A DNA stretch of 64,000 bases from Lentisphaerae bacterium GWF2_49_21 (GTDB lineage Bacteria; Verrucomicrobiota; Lentisphaeria; Victivallales; GWF2-50-93). Location: contig MHBH01000046.1 of the NCBI GenBank assembly GCA_001804805.1, forward strand, positions 1 to 64,000, in the 5' to 3' direction. The notes under the pieces were generated by a model, which was not told the origin of the DNA, did not search any database, and was given only the letters and a program-made list of their open reading frames with translations. Shown here in pieces: positions 24,602 through 34,246 of the stretch (positions within the stretch are counted from its first letter, which is position 1; every line of letters starts with the position of its first letter). A program made the position numbers and the translations under genes.

Positions 24602-27600
24602 CGCACACCTCCTCGACTATCTTCTTCACTCGCAACATATCGAGACCGTTCTCTGCCGAGTCGTCCGTGGTCACCAGCGTAGGCGCGCCTGGTTGCGCCT
24701 CGGAGAATGGATGAACGTCGTTTGCGCGATACCACGCCAACTTCTTCTCCCAGCTCGCGCGATAGTCGGCACGGTCGAGCATTCCAAGGTGCTCCCAGTA
24801 GATGATGCGACCGGAGACATCGTTCTCAACGGTAAAATCCGGGTAGCGTGTACCTCCACCGAGGGTCAGAGGCTTCTCATATTCGAAGTGTATGCCAGCA
24901 GCAATAAATGCTTCGGCAATCAGCAACTCAGATTTGGAACGGACGGCCTGTCCCTTGCTAGTACGGTGAATCAGCCCCTCCTGCATGAACACGCTGCCCT
25001 TTGCCTGTGGAAACTCGAGCATCCGGCAGTCAGAAAGCAGGTTCGTTCGGCGGCGTGCCGTTTCACTGCGATGCGGATAGGAGAAATCCTTCAGCATACT
25101 GCGAGCTCCTTGATGCATTACCACTACGCGATTCTGGTGGCGGGTCAGCGCGGTATAGATCAACTCACGCGAAAGAATCGGGTGCCCCTCAGGCAGCACG
25201 AGGATCACAAGACCGAACTGGCTGCCTTGTGCCTTGTGGACGGTAAGGGCGTAGGCAAGTTCAAGTTTTGCATCACCTTCTTCGCGAAAGTCACTTTTGA
25301 AAAAGTCGTAGGTGTAGCCGGGCTGAGAAGAGAACTCAACCTTGAGGATGTTCGGAGAATGCTTCATGTTATGGGTTTTCCACTGGCCGACAACCACGCC
25401 GATCTCACCATTGGCAAGATATCCGAGTTCACCACCGTCTTGCGGATAGACACGATTGCCATCACGGCGATGGTTGCAGAGATTTATTACCTTGTCTCCA
25501 TAAACGATGCGTTCTGGTCCTAGAGGTTGGGGAATCTGACGGTTCCATTGCCGTGAAGCAAGCTCCATCAGTTCTACACGGAATCGCTCGTGGAGCTGAC
25601 GGTTAATATCACCTACTCCGAACGGCATGCCGTGCAACGGACTCAGGATCTGCCAGGCATCCACCTTCTCTACCGCTCCAAGATTACCGTTGCGGGTGGC
25701 ATTGAAGTAGTCATGATCCCCACTGCTCGTTGCCCCCAGGGCGCGATTGAATCCTCGTTGATCGCCAGTATTGTCAAGCTTCAACTCCTTCTCAAGCACG
25801 TCCAACAGTTTCGGCTGTAAGTCCTCTGGCTTGTCCCATCTGACGAAACGGAGTGTATCATGTTCGTCATCGCCTGTACAGAATATGTCGTCCTCTCCAA
25901 CCGAAGGAGGTGTCGAACTGAACCAGCGGGCCAGGCGAAGATCCGGGCGCTCATCTCCGATCTGCCTTCGTTCGATTGTCAGTTCGGCATATCCGGGCGT
26001 TACACGAGGGAATCGAGACTCGTAGTCGGCGGGCCGAAGATTCGCGACAATATCCACGAAAGGGCGTCCCGCGCCAATTGGCGGAAGTTGCGCCGGATCA
26101 CCCACCAAGATAAGCCGTTTGACGCCTTGGAGGGCGTCGAGTAATGCGCCCAGCATATCTTCAGTAAGCATTGAGGATTCGTCAACAATAACTGTCCCGA
26201 AACCTGTTGCCTTGGGGCGGTCTCTTATGAAATAGCGCCCCGTACCCCCATCATATCGACCGTTCGTATATAGAAACTGCGCAATTGTTTTTGCAGAAGT
26301 TCCAGCACCACCCGCGAGCTGCTGCATACGAACGCGCGCCTTTCCGGTTGGAGCGAGCAAGAGCAGACCTTCTCTCTGAATCTCCGGTTGTGCACATAGG
26401 ATACCGAGTATTGAGGTTTTGCCAGCTCCGGCCGGGCCAGCCAGTACCGAAAAGCGAGATTCAGCGAGTTCCGCAAGCGCCATTGCCTTTTCATCACGTG
26501 CTCGCTTCTCATCAGTATCTTCCACAATGCCAAATTTGGTGTCAAGAAGCTTTCTCCAATCTCGCGCAAGGACGAGGCGTTGACCTCCTACCCTTCCGAG
26601 CACCTGCTTACGGACGAGTTCGCGAATTTTGCTGTAGCGGTTGAGTTGCAATGCGCGCTGCCCACCCATTTCAACAGAGACCACCTCTGGCGCCATCATT
26701 GGAACACCTGCATTGAGAATGTCCGACGTAACAGGACACGCAGGATTTACGGCGGTCTTATGGATTATTCCGGCAAGGTCGCCAGCAAAAAGCAACGTAT
26801 GCCCTGAGTTTGAAGCCTCTTCCAAAGCCTTGACGGTGAAGGCCCGTATGCGCCGTACATCAACAGCGGAATCTAGGCGTGAGGGTTCTTCCAGCGGATG
26901 CAGCTTGCGTACGGTGTCTTCGGGAAAAATGCCACGGTCTATGGTCATTAGTTGAATACCGTCATTGGCATGTCGGCTGCTTTCGTAGATTAGATATGGA
27001 TTTTGCAGCAAGTCGCGATCGCTGACACCCCATCCCTGCTTGCTGCGGGAGGCATGCTCGTAGAGATGCTGAGCCTGATCGACAGTAAGTTCGAAGCGAC
27101 TCAGGAGCCGAATCACGCTTCGGCGCTCTTCAGAAAGCCCGTTCCAAGCCGGCGCGAGCTCTTTAAAGTCACAGCACAGTTCCTTGGGCAGGACAGAAGA
27201 AGGCTTATGAAAAGCTGCTGCGACCTCCGGCCACGGATCAGCGTTGTCTCCAGCGCGCTTCTGCAACGCATGGGCCACAAACAAGCCGTGAGATAAACCA
27301 AATGCACGCAGGATTGCACCGAGACCTGGAAACGGACCGCGCACTTTCCAGAGACGCACGAGCTCATCGTGCAACCAAAGACGCTGCCAGCTGGTGTCGA
27401 TGCCAAGATCTTCTTCGATGCGGGCAAGAACGGATTCCATCGAGAGTAATGCAGATATCGCGCCATCATGCGTGACCAGTTCACTCGTGTAGGAGAACTC
27501 CCCCCAATGCTCAGATGGCGCATAAGCGGTATATTGCTCCAAGTCGAGAGCAGGATTTTTCTCCACACAAAGGAGAATTTCATTGTATGGCATTAGAAAG

Positions 27601-28301
27601 CCATCTTTCCCCTTTGGCCGGATGGAATGCTGAATGGGGCGTTCCCAAAGCATGCCTCGCATGCCTTCACCTTCCCTCTTGTATTCAGTTAAAGGCCCTA
27701 TTTTCCTGACGCGGCCTGCGCCTATGAGGACGCGACCGGTTCCTTCGGCAAAGGGGACGTGCTTGGCATAGAAAAGACAGAGCGAGTCATTGGGACGGAG
27801 GTGTGAAGCAAAACAGTCAAGCAATTCCGTTTGATTTTCAACCTCATGTACCCATCCTGATTCGTACCCCAGCTTTGGTTCGCGTGCAGCATCAACATCC
27901 AGCTCATAATGCGTAGCGAATTCATCGATTTTCTCGCTCATCATCCACAAGAACGGCACTACCCCGGCCGAGTAGGCCGGATACCGTTGCGATGTAGGCC
28001 TAAAATGACCATAGTGCGCAGGGTTCTTCTTGGCGAGAGCATGCTCCTTTACCTGGTGCATCTCAAACGGCGCCATGAAAGTTGCACGCTCTTCCACGCA
28101 GCAGGGCCATTGTTCAATCGGGATATCATCAAGTTTTTTTCCGGCAACTATCATCTCCTCCTGATCTTTCTTGTGTTCAGAGATGCGTTTAAGCTTGGCA
28201 CAAGCGCCATTGAGCTGTGGGGCATTACAGACAACGCCGGTCCAGCCTGCATCATGCCATGGAACACGGATAGAAATATGACGAAGAGGATATTCCGTCA
28301 C
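24594..28301 (-). CDS. RecD-like SF1 helicase with C-terminal PD-(D/E)xK nuclease, inside the type I RM operon
   Basis: 1235 residues. About 570 N-terminal residues of unclear fold are followed by an SF1B helicase: Walker A GPAGAGKTS near 625, motif Ia LLLAPTGKARVRMQ, Walker B VIVDESSML near 705, motif III LVGDPAQLPPIG near 730, and the late motif YALTVHKAQGSQF near 1023 (UvrD_C_2). The last 130 residues carry a nuclease-like core: RSKSELLIAEA, TRYPDFTV near 1152 and IIYWEHLG, matching the PD-(D/E)xK pattern. Start is GTG, overlapping the hsdM stop as GTGA. A RecD2-type helicase fused to a nuclease is not a standard type I RM subunit. It may degrade or unwind DNA cut by HsdR, or be an independent defence effector. 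Confidence 0.8.
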   Translation of the reverse strand: MTEYPLRHISIRVPWHDAGWTGVVCNAPQLNGACAKLKRISEHKKDQEEMIVAGKKLDDIPIEQWPCCVEERATFMAPFEMHQVKEHALAKKNPAHYGHFRPTSQRYPAYSAGVVPFLWMMSEKIDEFATHYELDVDAAREPKLGYESGWVHEVENQTELLDCFASHLRPNDSLCLFYAKHVPFAEGTGRVLIGAGRVRKIGPLTEYKREGEGMRGMLWERPIQHSIRPKGKDGFLMPYNEILLCVEKNPALDLEQYTAYAPSEHWGEFSYTSELVTHDGAISALLSMESVLARIEEDLGIDTSWQRLWLHDELVRLWKVRGPFPGLGAILRAFGLSHGLFVAHALQKRAGDNADPWPEVAAAFHKPSSVLPKELCCDFKELAPAWNGLSEERRSVIRLLSRFELTVDQAQHLYEHASRSKQGWGVSDRDLLQNPYLIYESSRHANDGIQLMTIDRGIFPEDTVRKLHPLEEPSRLDSAVDVRRIRAFTVKALEEASNSGHTLLFAGDLAGIIHKTAVNPACPVTSDILNAGVPMMAPEVVSVEMGGQRALQLNRYSKIRELVRKQVLGRVGGQRLVLARDWRKLLDTKFGIVEDTDEKRARDEKAMALAELAESRFSVLAGPAGAGKTSILGILCAQPEIQREGLLLLAPTGKARVRMQQLAGGAGTSAKTIAQFLYTNGRYDGGTGRYFIRDRPKATGFGTVIVDESSMLTEDMLGALLDALQGVKRLILVGDPAQLPPIGAGRPFVDIVANLRPADYESRFPRVTPGYAELTIERRQIGDERPDLRLARWFSSTPPSVGEDDIFCTGDDEHDTLRFVRWDKPEDLQPKLLDVLEKELKLDNTGDQRGFNRALGATSSGDHDYFNATRNGNLGAVEKVDAWQILSPLHGMPFGVGDINRQLHERFRVELMELASRQWNRQIPQPLGPERIVYGDKVINLCNHRRDGNRVYPQDGGELGYLANGEIGVVVGQWKTHNMKHSPNILKVEFSSQPGYTYDFFKSDFREEGDAKLELAYALTVHKAQGSQFGLVILVLPEGHPILSRELIYTALTRHQNRVVVMHQGARSMLKDFSYPHRSETARRRTNLLSDCRMLEFPQAKGSVFMQEGLIHRTSKGQAVRSKSELLIAEAFIAAGIHFEYEKPLTLGGGTRYPDFTVENDVSGRIIYWEHLGMLDRADYRASWEKKLAWYRANDVHPFSEAQPGAPTLVTTDDSAENGLDMLRVKKIVEEVCGG

Positions 28302-30637
28302 TTTGCTCCTCCCTTCACGATTTCACCCAGCAGGCCTTCGGCTTCCTTTTCAACCTCTACGATATCAGCTCGAATTTCATCAAGTGTACGAAGAGGCTGG
28401 GGCTTGTAGAAATGTCGCGTAAAGCTGATCTCGTATCCAATCTTGGTGGCGGATTCGTCTATCCAGGCATCAGGAGTGTATGGCAGGACTTCTCGTCTGA
28501 TGAAAGCCTCAATTCCGCCTTCTTCAAGGAGCGGCACCTGCTCGGTGTCGCGCAGGTCGGTGTCGGTCTCGAATTTCATCACACATTTCTTTCCATCAAC
28601 AGTTGCTTCATAGAGCCCATGGAAAGGATCAGCTTTTGTCTTGCCGGGTTTGTGGATTTTTGCAATTACAGGTGCCGCTGTTTCTACGCGCCAGCTTACA
28701 GTCCGGAGCAGCAGCTTCCTATCGCTGGCGGACAGCTTGACTTTCATCTTATCCAGGACTTTGTCGGCAAGGACTCGGAATATGTTATGATCCTCGTAGA
28801 GTTTGTCTCCGAGTTCCTTCCGTAGTGCGGTAGCAGCTTCGACTAGCCTGCCATCCCGTTCCCATGTTTTCGGATCGAGAAGCTTCTTCTTTTTCTTTTC
28901 AGAAAGTCCCTTTTTGGAACTTTCATCCTCATCAGTGTCATCGCCCTCATCATCAGCTCCCCATTCACTGACAAGCTTCTCAAGTTCCGTCCGGGCACTG
29001 GAAAAGTTCTCGAACAGGGCCTCGCCGAGGCGATCATAGAACTCGCTGCGCAGTTCCTCGTCCCCAGAAGCAAAACGCAGGGATTCGATGGCCTTTACCG
29101 TGAGCTGGCTGTGAAGGCGAAGAGGACGTTCCACGGTCACCTTCCAGTAGCCGAACGCCTTGTTGGGAAATATCTTCGACTGTTCGCTCTCCTTGAAGGA
29201 CAAATATGTCTTACAGATACGATTGATGTCATCTTCGGAGAGTTCGCAGTTCTTTTTGCCAAGGTTCTTGCGCAGCGGCTTGAACCACTGGCTTGCATCA
29301 ATAAGCTGGACTTTGCCCTTGCGACTTGCAGGCTTGCGGCTGGACAATACCCAGATGTAGGTTGCGATACCTGTATTATAGAAAAGGTTCAGTGGAAGCG
29401 CGACTATGGCTTCGAGCCAGTCATTCTCGATGATCCAACGGCGGATGTTGCTTTCACCCTGTCCAGCATCACCTGTAAAGAGAGAAGAACCGTTATGGAC
29501 TTCAGCAATACGTGAACCAAGAGGCGTTTTATGGTTCATCTTCGAGACCATATTTGCGAGGAAGAGCAGTTGCCCATCGCTCGATCTGGTGACAAGAGAC
29601 ATTTCTTCGTTGTCGTGCATGACCTTGAAGCGAGGATCCCTCATTCCGTCCTTGCCGCCCATGGTCTCCAGGTCTTTCTTCCAACTCTTGCCATAGGGAG
29701 GATTGGACAGCATGAAGTCGAATTCTTCGGCAGGAAATGCGTCATGTGCCAGGGTTGACCACTCGGCTCCGCCGACAATGTGGTCGGCGTTCTCGCCTTC
29801 GCCTTTGATGATCATATCGGCCTTGCATATTGCATAGGTCTCAGGATTTATTTCCTGTCCGTATAGGTGGGTGACAACCTCCTTGCCGCTTTTACCGGCA
29901 AGAGTCTTGAGCGTCTCCTCAGCAAGTGTCAGCATTCCACCTGTTCCGCATGCAGCATCATATAGCAGGTAGGAACCGGGCTTTATGGAATCGGCTATAG
30001 GAAGGAATATAAGCTTGGCCATGAGTTTTACGGCATCTCGCGGGGTCCAGTGTTCGCCGGCCTCCTCGTTGTTTTCCTCATTGAACTTCCTGACAAGTTC
30101 TTCGAAGACTGTTCCCATTGAATGATTGTCCATGCCGGGCTGTTTCACTGAGCCATCACTATTCAGGAGCGGCTTGGGGCCGAGGTTGATTTCAGGATCA
30201 AGGAGCTTATTTATAAGGGTGCCCAGGGCATCGGCCTTTGACAGCGTAGGGATCTGGTTGCGAAACTTGAAGTTTTCGAGGATGTCCTGAACGTTCTGGG
30301 AAAAGCCGTCAAGGTAGGCTTCGAAATCCGCCTTGAGCTGCTGCTGGCTGGCCCGTGACTTCAGATCGCGCAGGGTAAACTTTGATGTGTTGTAGAACGA
30401 CTGGCCTGCGGCCTTGCACAATGCGGCGCGCTGTTCGGTAATGCTGGCCTTATCGAGCATCTCCTTTGTATCGATTACTGCTTTCTTTGTAGGTTCAAGT
30501 ACGGCATCAAGCCGGCGAAGGACGCACATCGGCAGTATGACATCGGGATATTTGCCGCGCTTGAAGAGATCGCGGAGGACATCGTCAGCAATGCCCCAGA
30601 TAAATGAAACGATTTTGTTGTGTGTAGCTTGATCCAT
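28298..30637 (-). CDS. hsdM: Type I restriction-modification methyltransferase subunit
   Basis: 779 residues from the ATG at 30637 (MDQATHNKIVSFIWGIADD), chosen because GAGGGG lies about 9 bases upstream and because HsdM proteins begin at this helix; upstream in-frame codons to 30847 do not look coding. The N-terminal HsdM domain (about 1-130) is followed by the SAM-binding motif I YDAACGTGGML near 231 and the catalytic NPPYGKSW near 311, the N6-adenine signature. The C-terminal 280 residues are longer than in most HsdM and carry an acidic DDEGDDTDEDESSKKG linker. HsdM methylates the HsdS-defined site. First gene of the RM operon; the stop overlaps the next gene as GTGA. Confidence 0.92.
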   Translation of the reverse strand: MDQATHNKIVSFIWGIADDVLRDLFKRGKYPDVILPMCVLRRLDAVLEPTKKAVIDTKEMLDKASITEQRAALCKAAGQSFYNTSKFTLRDLKSRASQQQLKADFEAYLDGFSQNVQDILENFKFRNQIPTLSKADALGTLINKLLDPEINLGPKPLLNSDGSVKQPGMDNHSMGTVFEELVRKFNEENNEEAGEHWTPRDAVKLMAKLIFLPIADSIKPGSYLLYDAACGTGGMLTLAEETLKTLAGKSGKEVVTHLYGQEINPETYAICKADMIIKGEGENADHIVGGAEWSTLAHDAFPAEEFDFMLSNPPYGKSWKKDLETMGGKDGMRDPRFKVMHDNEEMSLVTRSSDGQLLFLANMVSKMNHKTPLGSRIAEVHNGSSLFTGDAGQGESNIRRWIIENDWLEAIVALPLNLFYNTGIATYIWVLSSRKPASRKGKVQLIDASQWFKPLRKNLGKKNCELSEDDINRICKTYLSFKESEQSKIFPNKAFGYWKVTVERPLRLHSQLTVKAIESLRFASGDEELRSEFYDRLGEALFENFSSARTELEKLVSEWGADDEGDDTDEDESSKKGLSEKKKKKLLDPKTWERDGRLVEAATALRKELGDKLYEDHNIFRVLADKVLDKMKVKLSASDRKLLLRTVSWRVETAAPVIAKIHKPGKTKADPFHGLYEATVDGKKCVMKFETDTDLRDTEQVPLLEEGGIEAFIRREVLPYTPDAWIDESATKIGYEISFTRHFYKPQPLRTLDEIRADIVEVEKEAEGLLGEIVKGGAK

Positions 30638-30978
30638 GAAGAATAACCCCTCTCGGTATGAATAATAAAACAGGTTTAAAAAAATAGCACATTGGGAACT
30701 ACATTCAATAAGAGTTGTCTGAAACCAATGATACAGCGTAAATATACTTGCCGACATATGGACATTTTGCGTCCTGTTTAGCTTCAGCGGCAGTAAATAG
30801 TCTGAATCGAAGAAATAATGGCAAAGCCTTTGACTCTGACCACGCACATAGGATGGGGTTTTCTGATTTACGCTAAAAGATCCGCAACTATAAGGGTAAC
30901 TGATTCTTATGGATATCTACTTTGTCTATCCATAATTTAATGTTGCGCGACATATGTCAATTTTTAGAAGTTCCCTTA
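30638..30978. other. Intergenic region between the coupling-protein gene and hsdM, with a 9-bp inverted repeat at 30907-30935
   Basis: The 341 bases hold no supported gene. TTATGGATA (30907-30915) pairs perfectly with TATCCATAA (30927-30935) across an 11-base loop. It lies 44 bases after the VirD4-like stop and 270 bases before the hsdM start. It could end the transfer operon or act as an operator for the RM operon. No T-tract follows. The RM promoter should lie in this stretch, but I cannot place it. Confidence 0.4.
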
Positions 30979-32580
30979 TTATTTCATCGTGTAATAGTAG
31001 TCGGCTATTTCATTCCTGGAATCCACCGGCTGAAGATGGGTGCGGATGAAGCCCTTTTCACAGTGCTTGATGATACAGTCGAACTTCTTCATGGACATAA
31101 GCTCGTGTTCCTTTATCCAATGCTCCTCGACTTTCTGGAAGTTTACATTGCCCCGTCCTCCCGAGAAGCCATAGCTCTTCTTCCAGAAAGACTTCTTCCC
31201 GATCTGGTCGGCGGCAAGCTTTGCGGCTTTTGCATCTGCAAGGGTGAAATAAATCTGGTTGCTGAGGTTCAACAGGAGCGTATCAGTCTTCTTCTCGTCA
31301 AGAACCGGATAATAGCTTGTCGTGCTTTGTGTGGCGAAGACAACCGTTCCTCTTGCTTCACGTATTTTGTCTACGACATTGTAGTCCGCAAAGCCTTCAT
31401 CGGCGGCCGTGACAATCCCCTGGGCCTCGTCAGCCCAGAAAATAAGGAGATTCGCATTCTTCCTGTAATCCTCGCCTTTGTCAAAACGCCTGAGGACATG
31501 ATTGTAGAACAGGAGTTTAATGAATGTGTTGATATACCGTCTCTCGACTTGGTATTTCTGAGGCATGGAGACGACAAAAATCCGCCCTTTCTCAATATCC
31601 TGGAAATCAACAGTGTTCTCATCGGAGCAGAAAACTTCTGCAATGTCCGGATTGAGGAAGAACTGGAGATAGTTGAAAATAGTCGAAGTTACTCCACCTA
31701 GCTGTTCAGGAGGTTGCTTCAGGTAGTTCTCGGTGAAATGCTTGAATATCTCGTATTTCCTTTTCATCAGGATGTCTTCCTTGAAAAGCTCCTGCAAATT
31801 CTTCCCCTTCAACTCGTCCCAGATCCTTTCCATGCACTGCTGCAAGGCGTTCCTGTCAGTAAGGATGTCATAGACGTTCTTGAGGTTGATCTTGTATTCG
31901 AGGATGCTCAACAGCTCCATCCCTTTTTCAATGTGGATCTGCGCCTGCGTCTTGAAAAAGCCCTTCTCGCCGGATTGTCCGAGGGAGGATGCAGTATCAA
32001 CTATGAGCTTTGCATAGGTTGACCATGGAATGCCAGGATAGCTTAGAAGATTGTATTTCGCCCTTGGTTTCCAGTCGGGTCCTGCATCATCCGGCCTTAC
32101 TTGGAGACATATCATCCTGTCTTTTGCATTGTAATTGCCCGCGATTTCAAGAAGCGTTTCATGGAATGAGCCCTTCTCATCGACGGCAACACCTCCCCAC
32201 GTTGGACAGTTGATAAAAATCTGGTGCATAAGGCGTTTTATCGCGCTTGCCGTCTTGCCTGACCCAGTCCGTCCCGTTATGGACCAGCCCCTGCAGAAGT
32301 CATTCATGTCCCATGTAAACCTGTCAAGGCGGCAGACAATCTTCTTTTTCGGTGAAAAGCATCCGGCAAGCTTTGCCGGCATAGTACTCAAGAAAACACA
32401 GAACGATTTTAAATCATTGTCGTTAAAGATTACGAAGAAGCATGAGGCCGCAAGATAGATTCCCGCACCATAGGAATAAGGTGAATCCAGGAAAAGCATG
32501 GCGACTATCGCATGCAGGAGAAAGATAAGTGATGCAATCCATTTCATTCTATTTCCGGTTCCCGGATTTCCTTTCAGCAT
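30979..32580 (-). CDS. VirD4/TraG-type coupling protein
   Basis: 533 residues from the ATG at 32580, chosen for a strong GGAGG placed 5 bases upstream; this start overlaps the preceding small gene by 32 bases. Two N-terminal transmembrane helices (about residues 13-30 and 35-50) precede a FtsK/VirD4-type ATPase: Walker A SITGRTGSGKTASA near 105 and Walker B LLIFWADEAQG near 380. The coupling protein docks the relaxase-DNA complex to the type IV channel. Last gene of the relaxase operon. Its presence with the VirB genes supports a self-transmissible element rather than only a mobilisable one. Confidence 0.88.
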   Translation of the reverse strand: MLKGNPGTGNRMKWIASLIFLLHAIVAMLFLDSPYSYGAGIYLAASCFFVIFNDNDLKSFCVFLSTMPAKLAGCFSPKKKIVCRLDRFTWDMNDFCRGWSITGRTGSGKTASAIKRLMHQIFINCPTWGGVAVDEKGSFHETLLEIAGNYNAKDRMICLQVRPDDAGPDWKPRAKYNLLSYPGIPWSTYAKLIVDTASSLGQSGEKGFFKTQAQIHIEKGMELLSILEYKINLKNVYDILTDRNALQQCMERIWDELKGKNLQELFKEDILMKRKYEIFKHFTENYLKQPPEQLGGVTSTIFNYLQFFLNPDIAEVFCSDENTVDFQDIEKGRIFVVSMPQKYQVERRYINTFIKLLFYNHVLRRFDKGEDYRKNANLLIFWADEAQGIVTAADEGFADYNVVDKIREARGTVVFATQSTTSYYPVLDEKKTDTLLLNLSNQIYFTLADAKAAKLAADQIGKKSFWKKSYGFSGGRGNVNFQKVEEHWIKEHELMSMKKFDCIIKHCEKGFIRTHLQPVDSRNEIADYYYTMK

Positions 32581-32815
32581 TATCGCCTCCAATTCCAGCC
32601 TGACTGTCCATCAACTGCCTCTTAATCAGGAGAGAGTCGAAATAATCAAGATACTCCCTGTTATTGTCCTTGAAGGAATGTCCATGCCCCTTGAAATATA
32701 CGAATGTAATGAAGTCTTCACTCGCCGAATCTTTTTCACCTACTACGCCTTCCAGGTCTTCCGGCCTAAAAATGAAATCCTTAAATCTTGTGAACTTGCC
32801 TTTGTCCAATATCAC
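32549..32815 (-). CDS. Small protein between relaxase and coupling protein, function unknown
   Basis: 88 residues from a GTG at 32815 with GGAGG 5 bases upstream. An in-frame TTG four codons earlier is possible but has no ribosome-binding sequence. The protein is hydrophilic and acidic in the middle (EDLEGVVGEKDSASED), with a FVYFKGHGHSF patch, no signal and no membrane segment. It overlaps the relaxase 3' end by 35 bases and the coupling-protein start by 32 bases, as in a tight transfer operon. Family not recognised; a relaxosome accessory role is only a guess. Confidence 0.6.
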   Translation of the reverse strand: MILDKGKFTRFKDFIFRPEDLEGVVGEKDSASEDFITFVYFKGHGHSFKDNNREYLDYFDSLLIKRQLMDSQAGIGGDNAERKSGNRK

Positions 32816-34004
32816 ATTGTCCTCCAATTGGATAATAACTGCATTGGGCTTTTCTTAAGATGTCGAAATACGCCATTTCATTTGACGTATCTAGCCCCAT
32901 GGTCTTTTTATCTTTGTATGCCCTTACAGTTTCAAAATATTTATTCCTTATGGCCTGTGGGCTGTTTTCTATGGATTTCCTGAAATAATATCTGTCAAGA
33001 CCGATCAGGTATTGTTTCTTCAGCGCGAAATATTTCATCCTGAGATTACGGTGTTTTCTGATATTCCTTGAGGCAATGATCGTATTGAAATCCCGAAGTA
33101 TCTTCGGCGCTCTCAGCTTGTAGAGAGTCCTGTTTGGCAGATGATACTTCCTTTCAGACAGGCTTTCATGGAGCTTTATCAGCTGTTGGTACTGTAACTG
33201 GAGCTTCTTTGCTTCCATCAGGCATGTAACCTTCCCCGTAGAAAATGAGGGGGCTTTTATCTTGCCAGTTTTAACCGTGTTCTCATTCATTTCGAGCTTC
33301 TGGAACTCGTTCTTTTCAATGGATTTCCTTATCAGTCGCTCCTGTCTGGCAAGCTCCTTCTGGATGAATTCGATCTGGTTCTTGCGGGGTTTGATGTCTC
33401 TTTTACCTTTGAGCGGACAGCTTAAGGCGATATGCGATCCACTGTCCGTTCTGTTACAGAGGAAGACATGGATATGGGGATGATTCGTGTCATGGTGGAT
33501 TCCGTAGGCATAACCGAGTTTCTCGCCCGGATAGAACTCCTTCTGGAATTCAGAAAGCACTTTTTTCATCCTGTTGACAAGTATCTTGTCAGGATTCAGC
33601 CCCTTGGAGACAAGAAGATCCTTGAATTCCCCAGACATTGAGAAGATCAGCTTGTGGGCTATGCTTCCCCTGTAAGAACCATAGTTCCTGACGTGTTTTT
33701 CAATCGCTGTCCTTATCTTTTTCTTCCTGATATCATTGCCCCAGGTCTCAGGCGCGGTATCTCCAGATGACAGAAGTCGCTCCCTTAGAAAACCGACGGC
33801 ATAGACCTTTCCTGCATCTACCTTGTCAAGATATTCGATGGAATTTATCAGTTTGCTTCTTTCCGCTTCCGCCTGTGACAGGGATATTTTTTGCCTGATA
33901 GAATCATATTGGGATTTCAAAAGGGAGTTTTCATCGAGGTATTCTATATCTGCCGCCTTGCACGTAGATGTCTTCTTAAAGAGGAGTCCGTATTCTGTTT
34001 TCAT
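32781..34004 (-). CDS. HUH-type relaxase
   Basis: 407 residues. A three-histidine-type metal site HHDTNHPHIHVFLCNR lies near residue 180, the HUH signature of mobilisation relaxases. The N-terminal Tyr residues (for example Tyr5, Tyr22 and Tyr33) are candidates for the nicking tyrosine. The C-terminal half is basic and helical (LRAPKILRDFNTIIASRNIRK). No helicase or primase domain is fused, so it is a short relaxase. It nicks at oriT and leads the strand through the coupling protein. Start overlaps the previous gene as TAATG. The oriT itself was not found; the AT-rich region 34558-34697 just upstream is the best candidate. Confidence 0.78.
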   Translation of the reverse strand: MKTEYGLLFKKTSTCKAADIEYLDENSLLKSQYDSIRQKISLSQAEAERSKLINSIEYLDKVDAGKVYAVGFLRERLLSSGDTAPETWGNDIRKKKIRTAIEKHVRNYGSYRGSIAHKLIFSMSGEFKDLLVSKGLNPDKILVNRMKKVLSEFQKEFYPGEKLGYAYGIHHDTNHPHIHVFLCNRTDSGSHIALSCPLKGKRDIKPRKNQIEFIQKELARQERLIRKSIEKNEFQKLEMNENTVKTGKIKAPSFSTGKVTCLMEAKKLQLQYQQLIKLHESLSERKYHLPNRTLYKLRAPKILRDFNTIIASRNIRKHRNLRMKYFALKKQYLIGLDRYYFRKSIENSPQAIRNKYFETVRAYKDKKTMGLDTSNEMAYFDILRKAQCSYYPIGGQCDIGQRQVHKI

Positions 34005-34246
34005 TATATTTCCTCGCTTCCGGTCAACTCCGACAATATCCTGGCAAGGGATGTTTCAATGTCATCAAGCCTTCTATGAAAATCATCAATACTTCTCGGT
34101 TTTATCGAGTTTTCCGCTTTAAGAACAGCAAGTTCAAGGGCGATGCCAGCCTTGACTTTCCAGCTGTCAGAAAGCCCTTTCAAGCGTGTCTTAGTTTCCT
34201 TGGACACCAGATAACGAATCTCCGTCCTGTCTTTCTGTGCTTTCAT
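34004..34246 (-). CDS. Small mobilisation accessory protein (MobC/ribbon-helix-helix-like)
   Basis: 80 residues from the ATG at 34246, which overlaps the upstream stop as ATGA. A reading from 34357 would lie inside the upstream gene and is not used. Sequence: MKAQKDRTEIRYLVSKETKT, then LKGLSDSWKVKAGIALELAV and a predicted C-terminal coiled coil (RRLDDIETSLARILSEL). The basic beta-strand-like start and the following helices suit a ribbon-helix-helix or MobC-type protein that helps the relaxase bind oriT. It is directly upstream of the relaxase (TAATG overlap). The class is inferred from size and position. Confidence 0.55.
   Translation of the reverse strand: MKAQKDRTEIRYLVSKETKTRLKGLSDSWKVKAGIALELAVLKAENSIKPRSIDDFHRRLDDIETSLARILSELTGSEEI

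Noticed and set aside
24570-25523. Long plus-strand open frame (317 codons) opposite the RecD-like gene
   Set aside because: It lies entirely antisense to a gene with clear helicase and nuclease motifs, has no recognisable domain, and follows from the GC-biased codon pattern of the real gene.
30638-30847. N-terminal extension of HsdM from an upstream start at 30847
   Set aside because: The extra 70 residues do not resemble HsdM, and the ATG at 30637 has a good GAGGGG ribosome-binding sequence.
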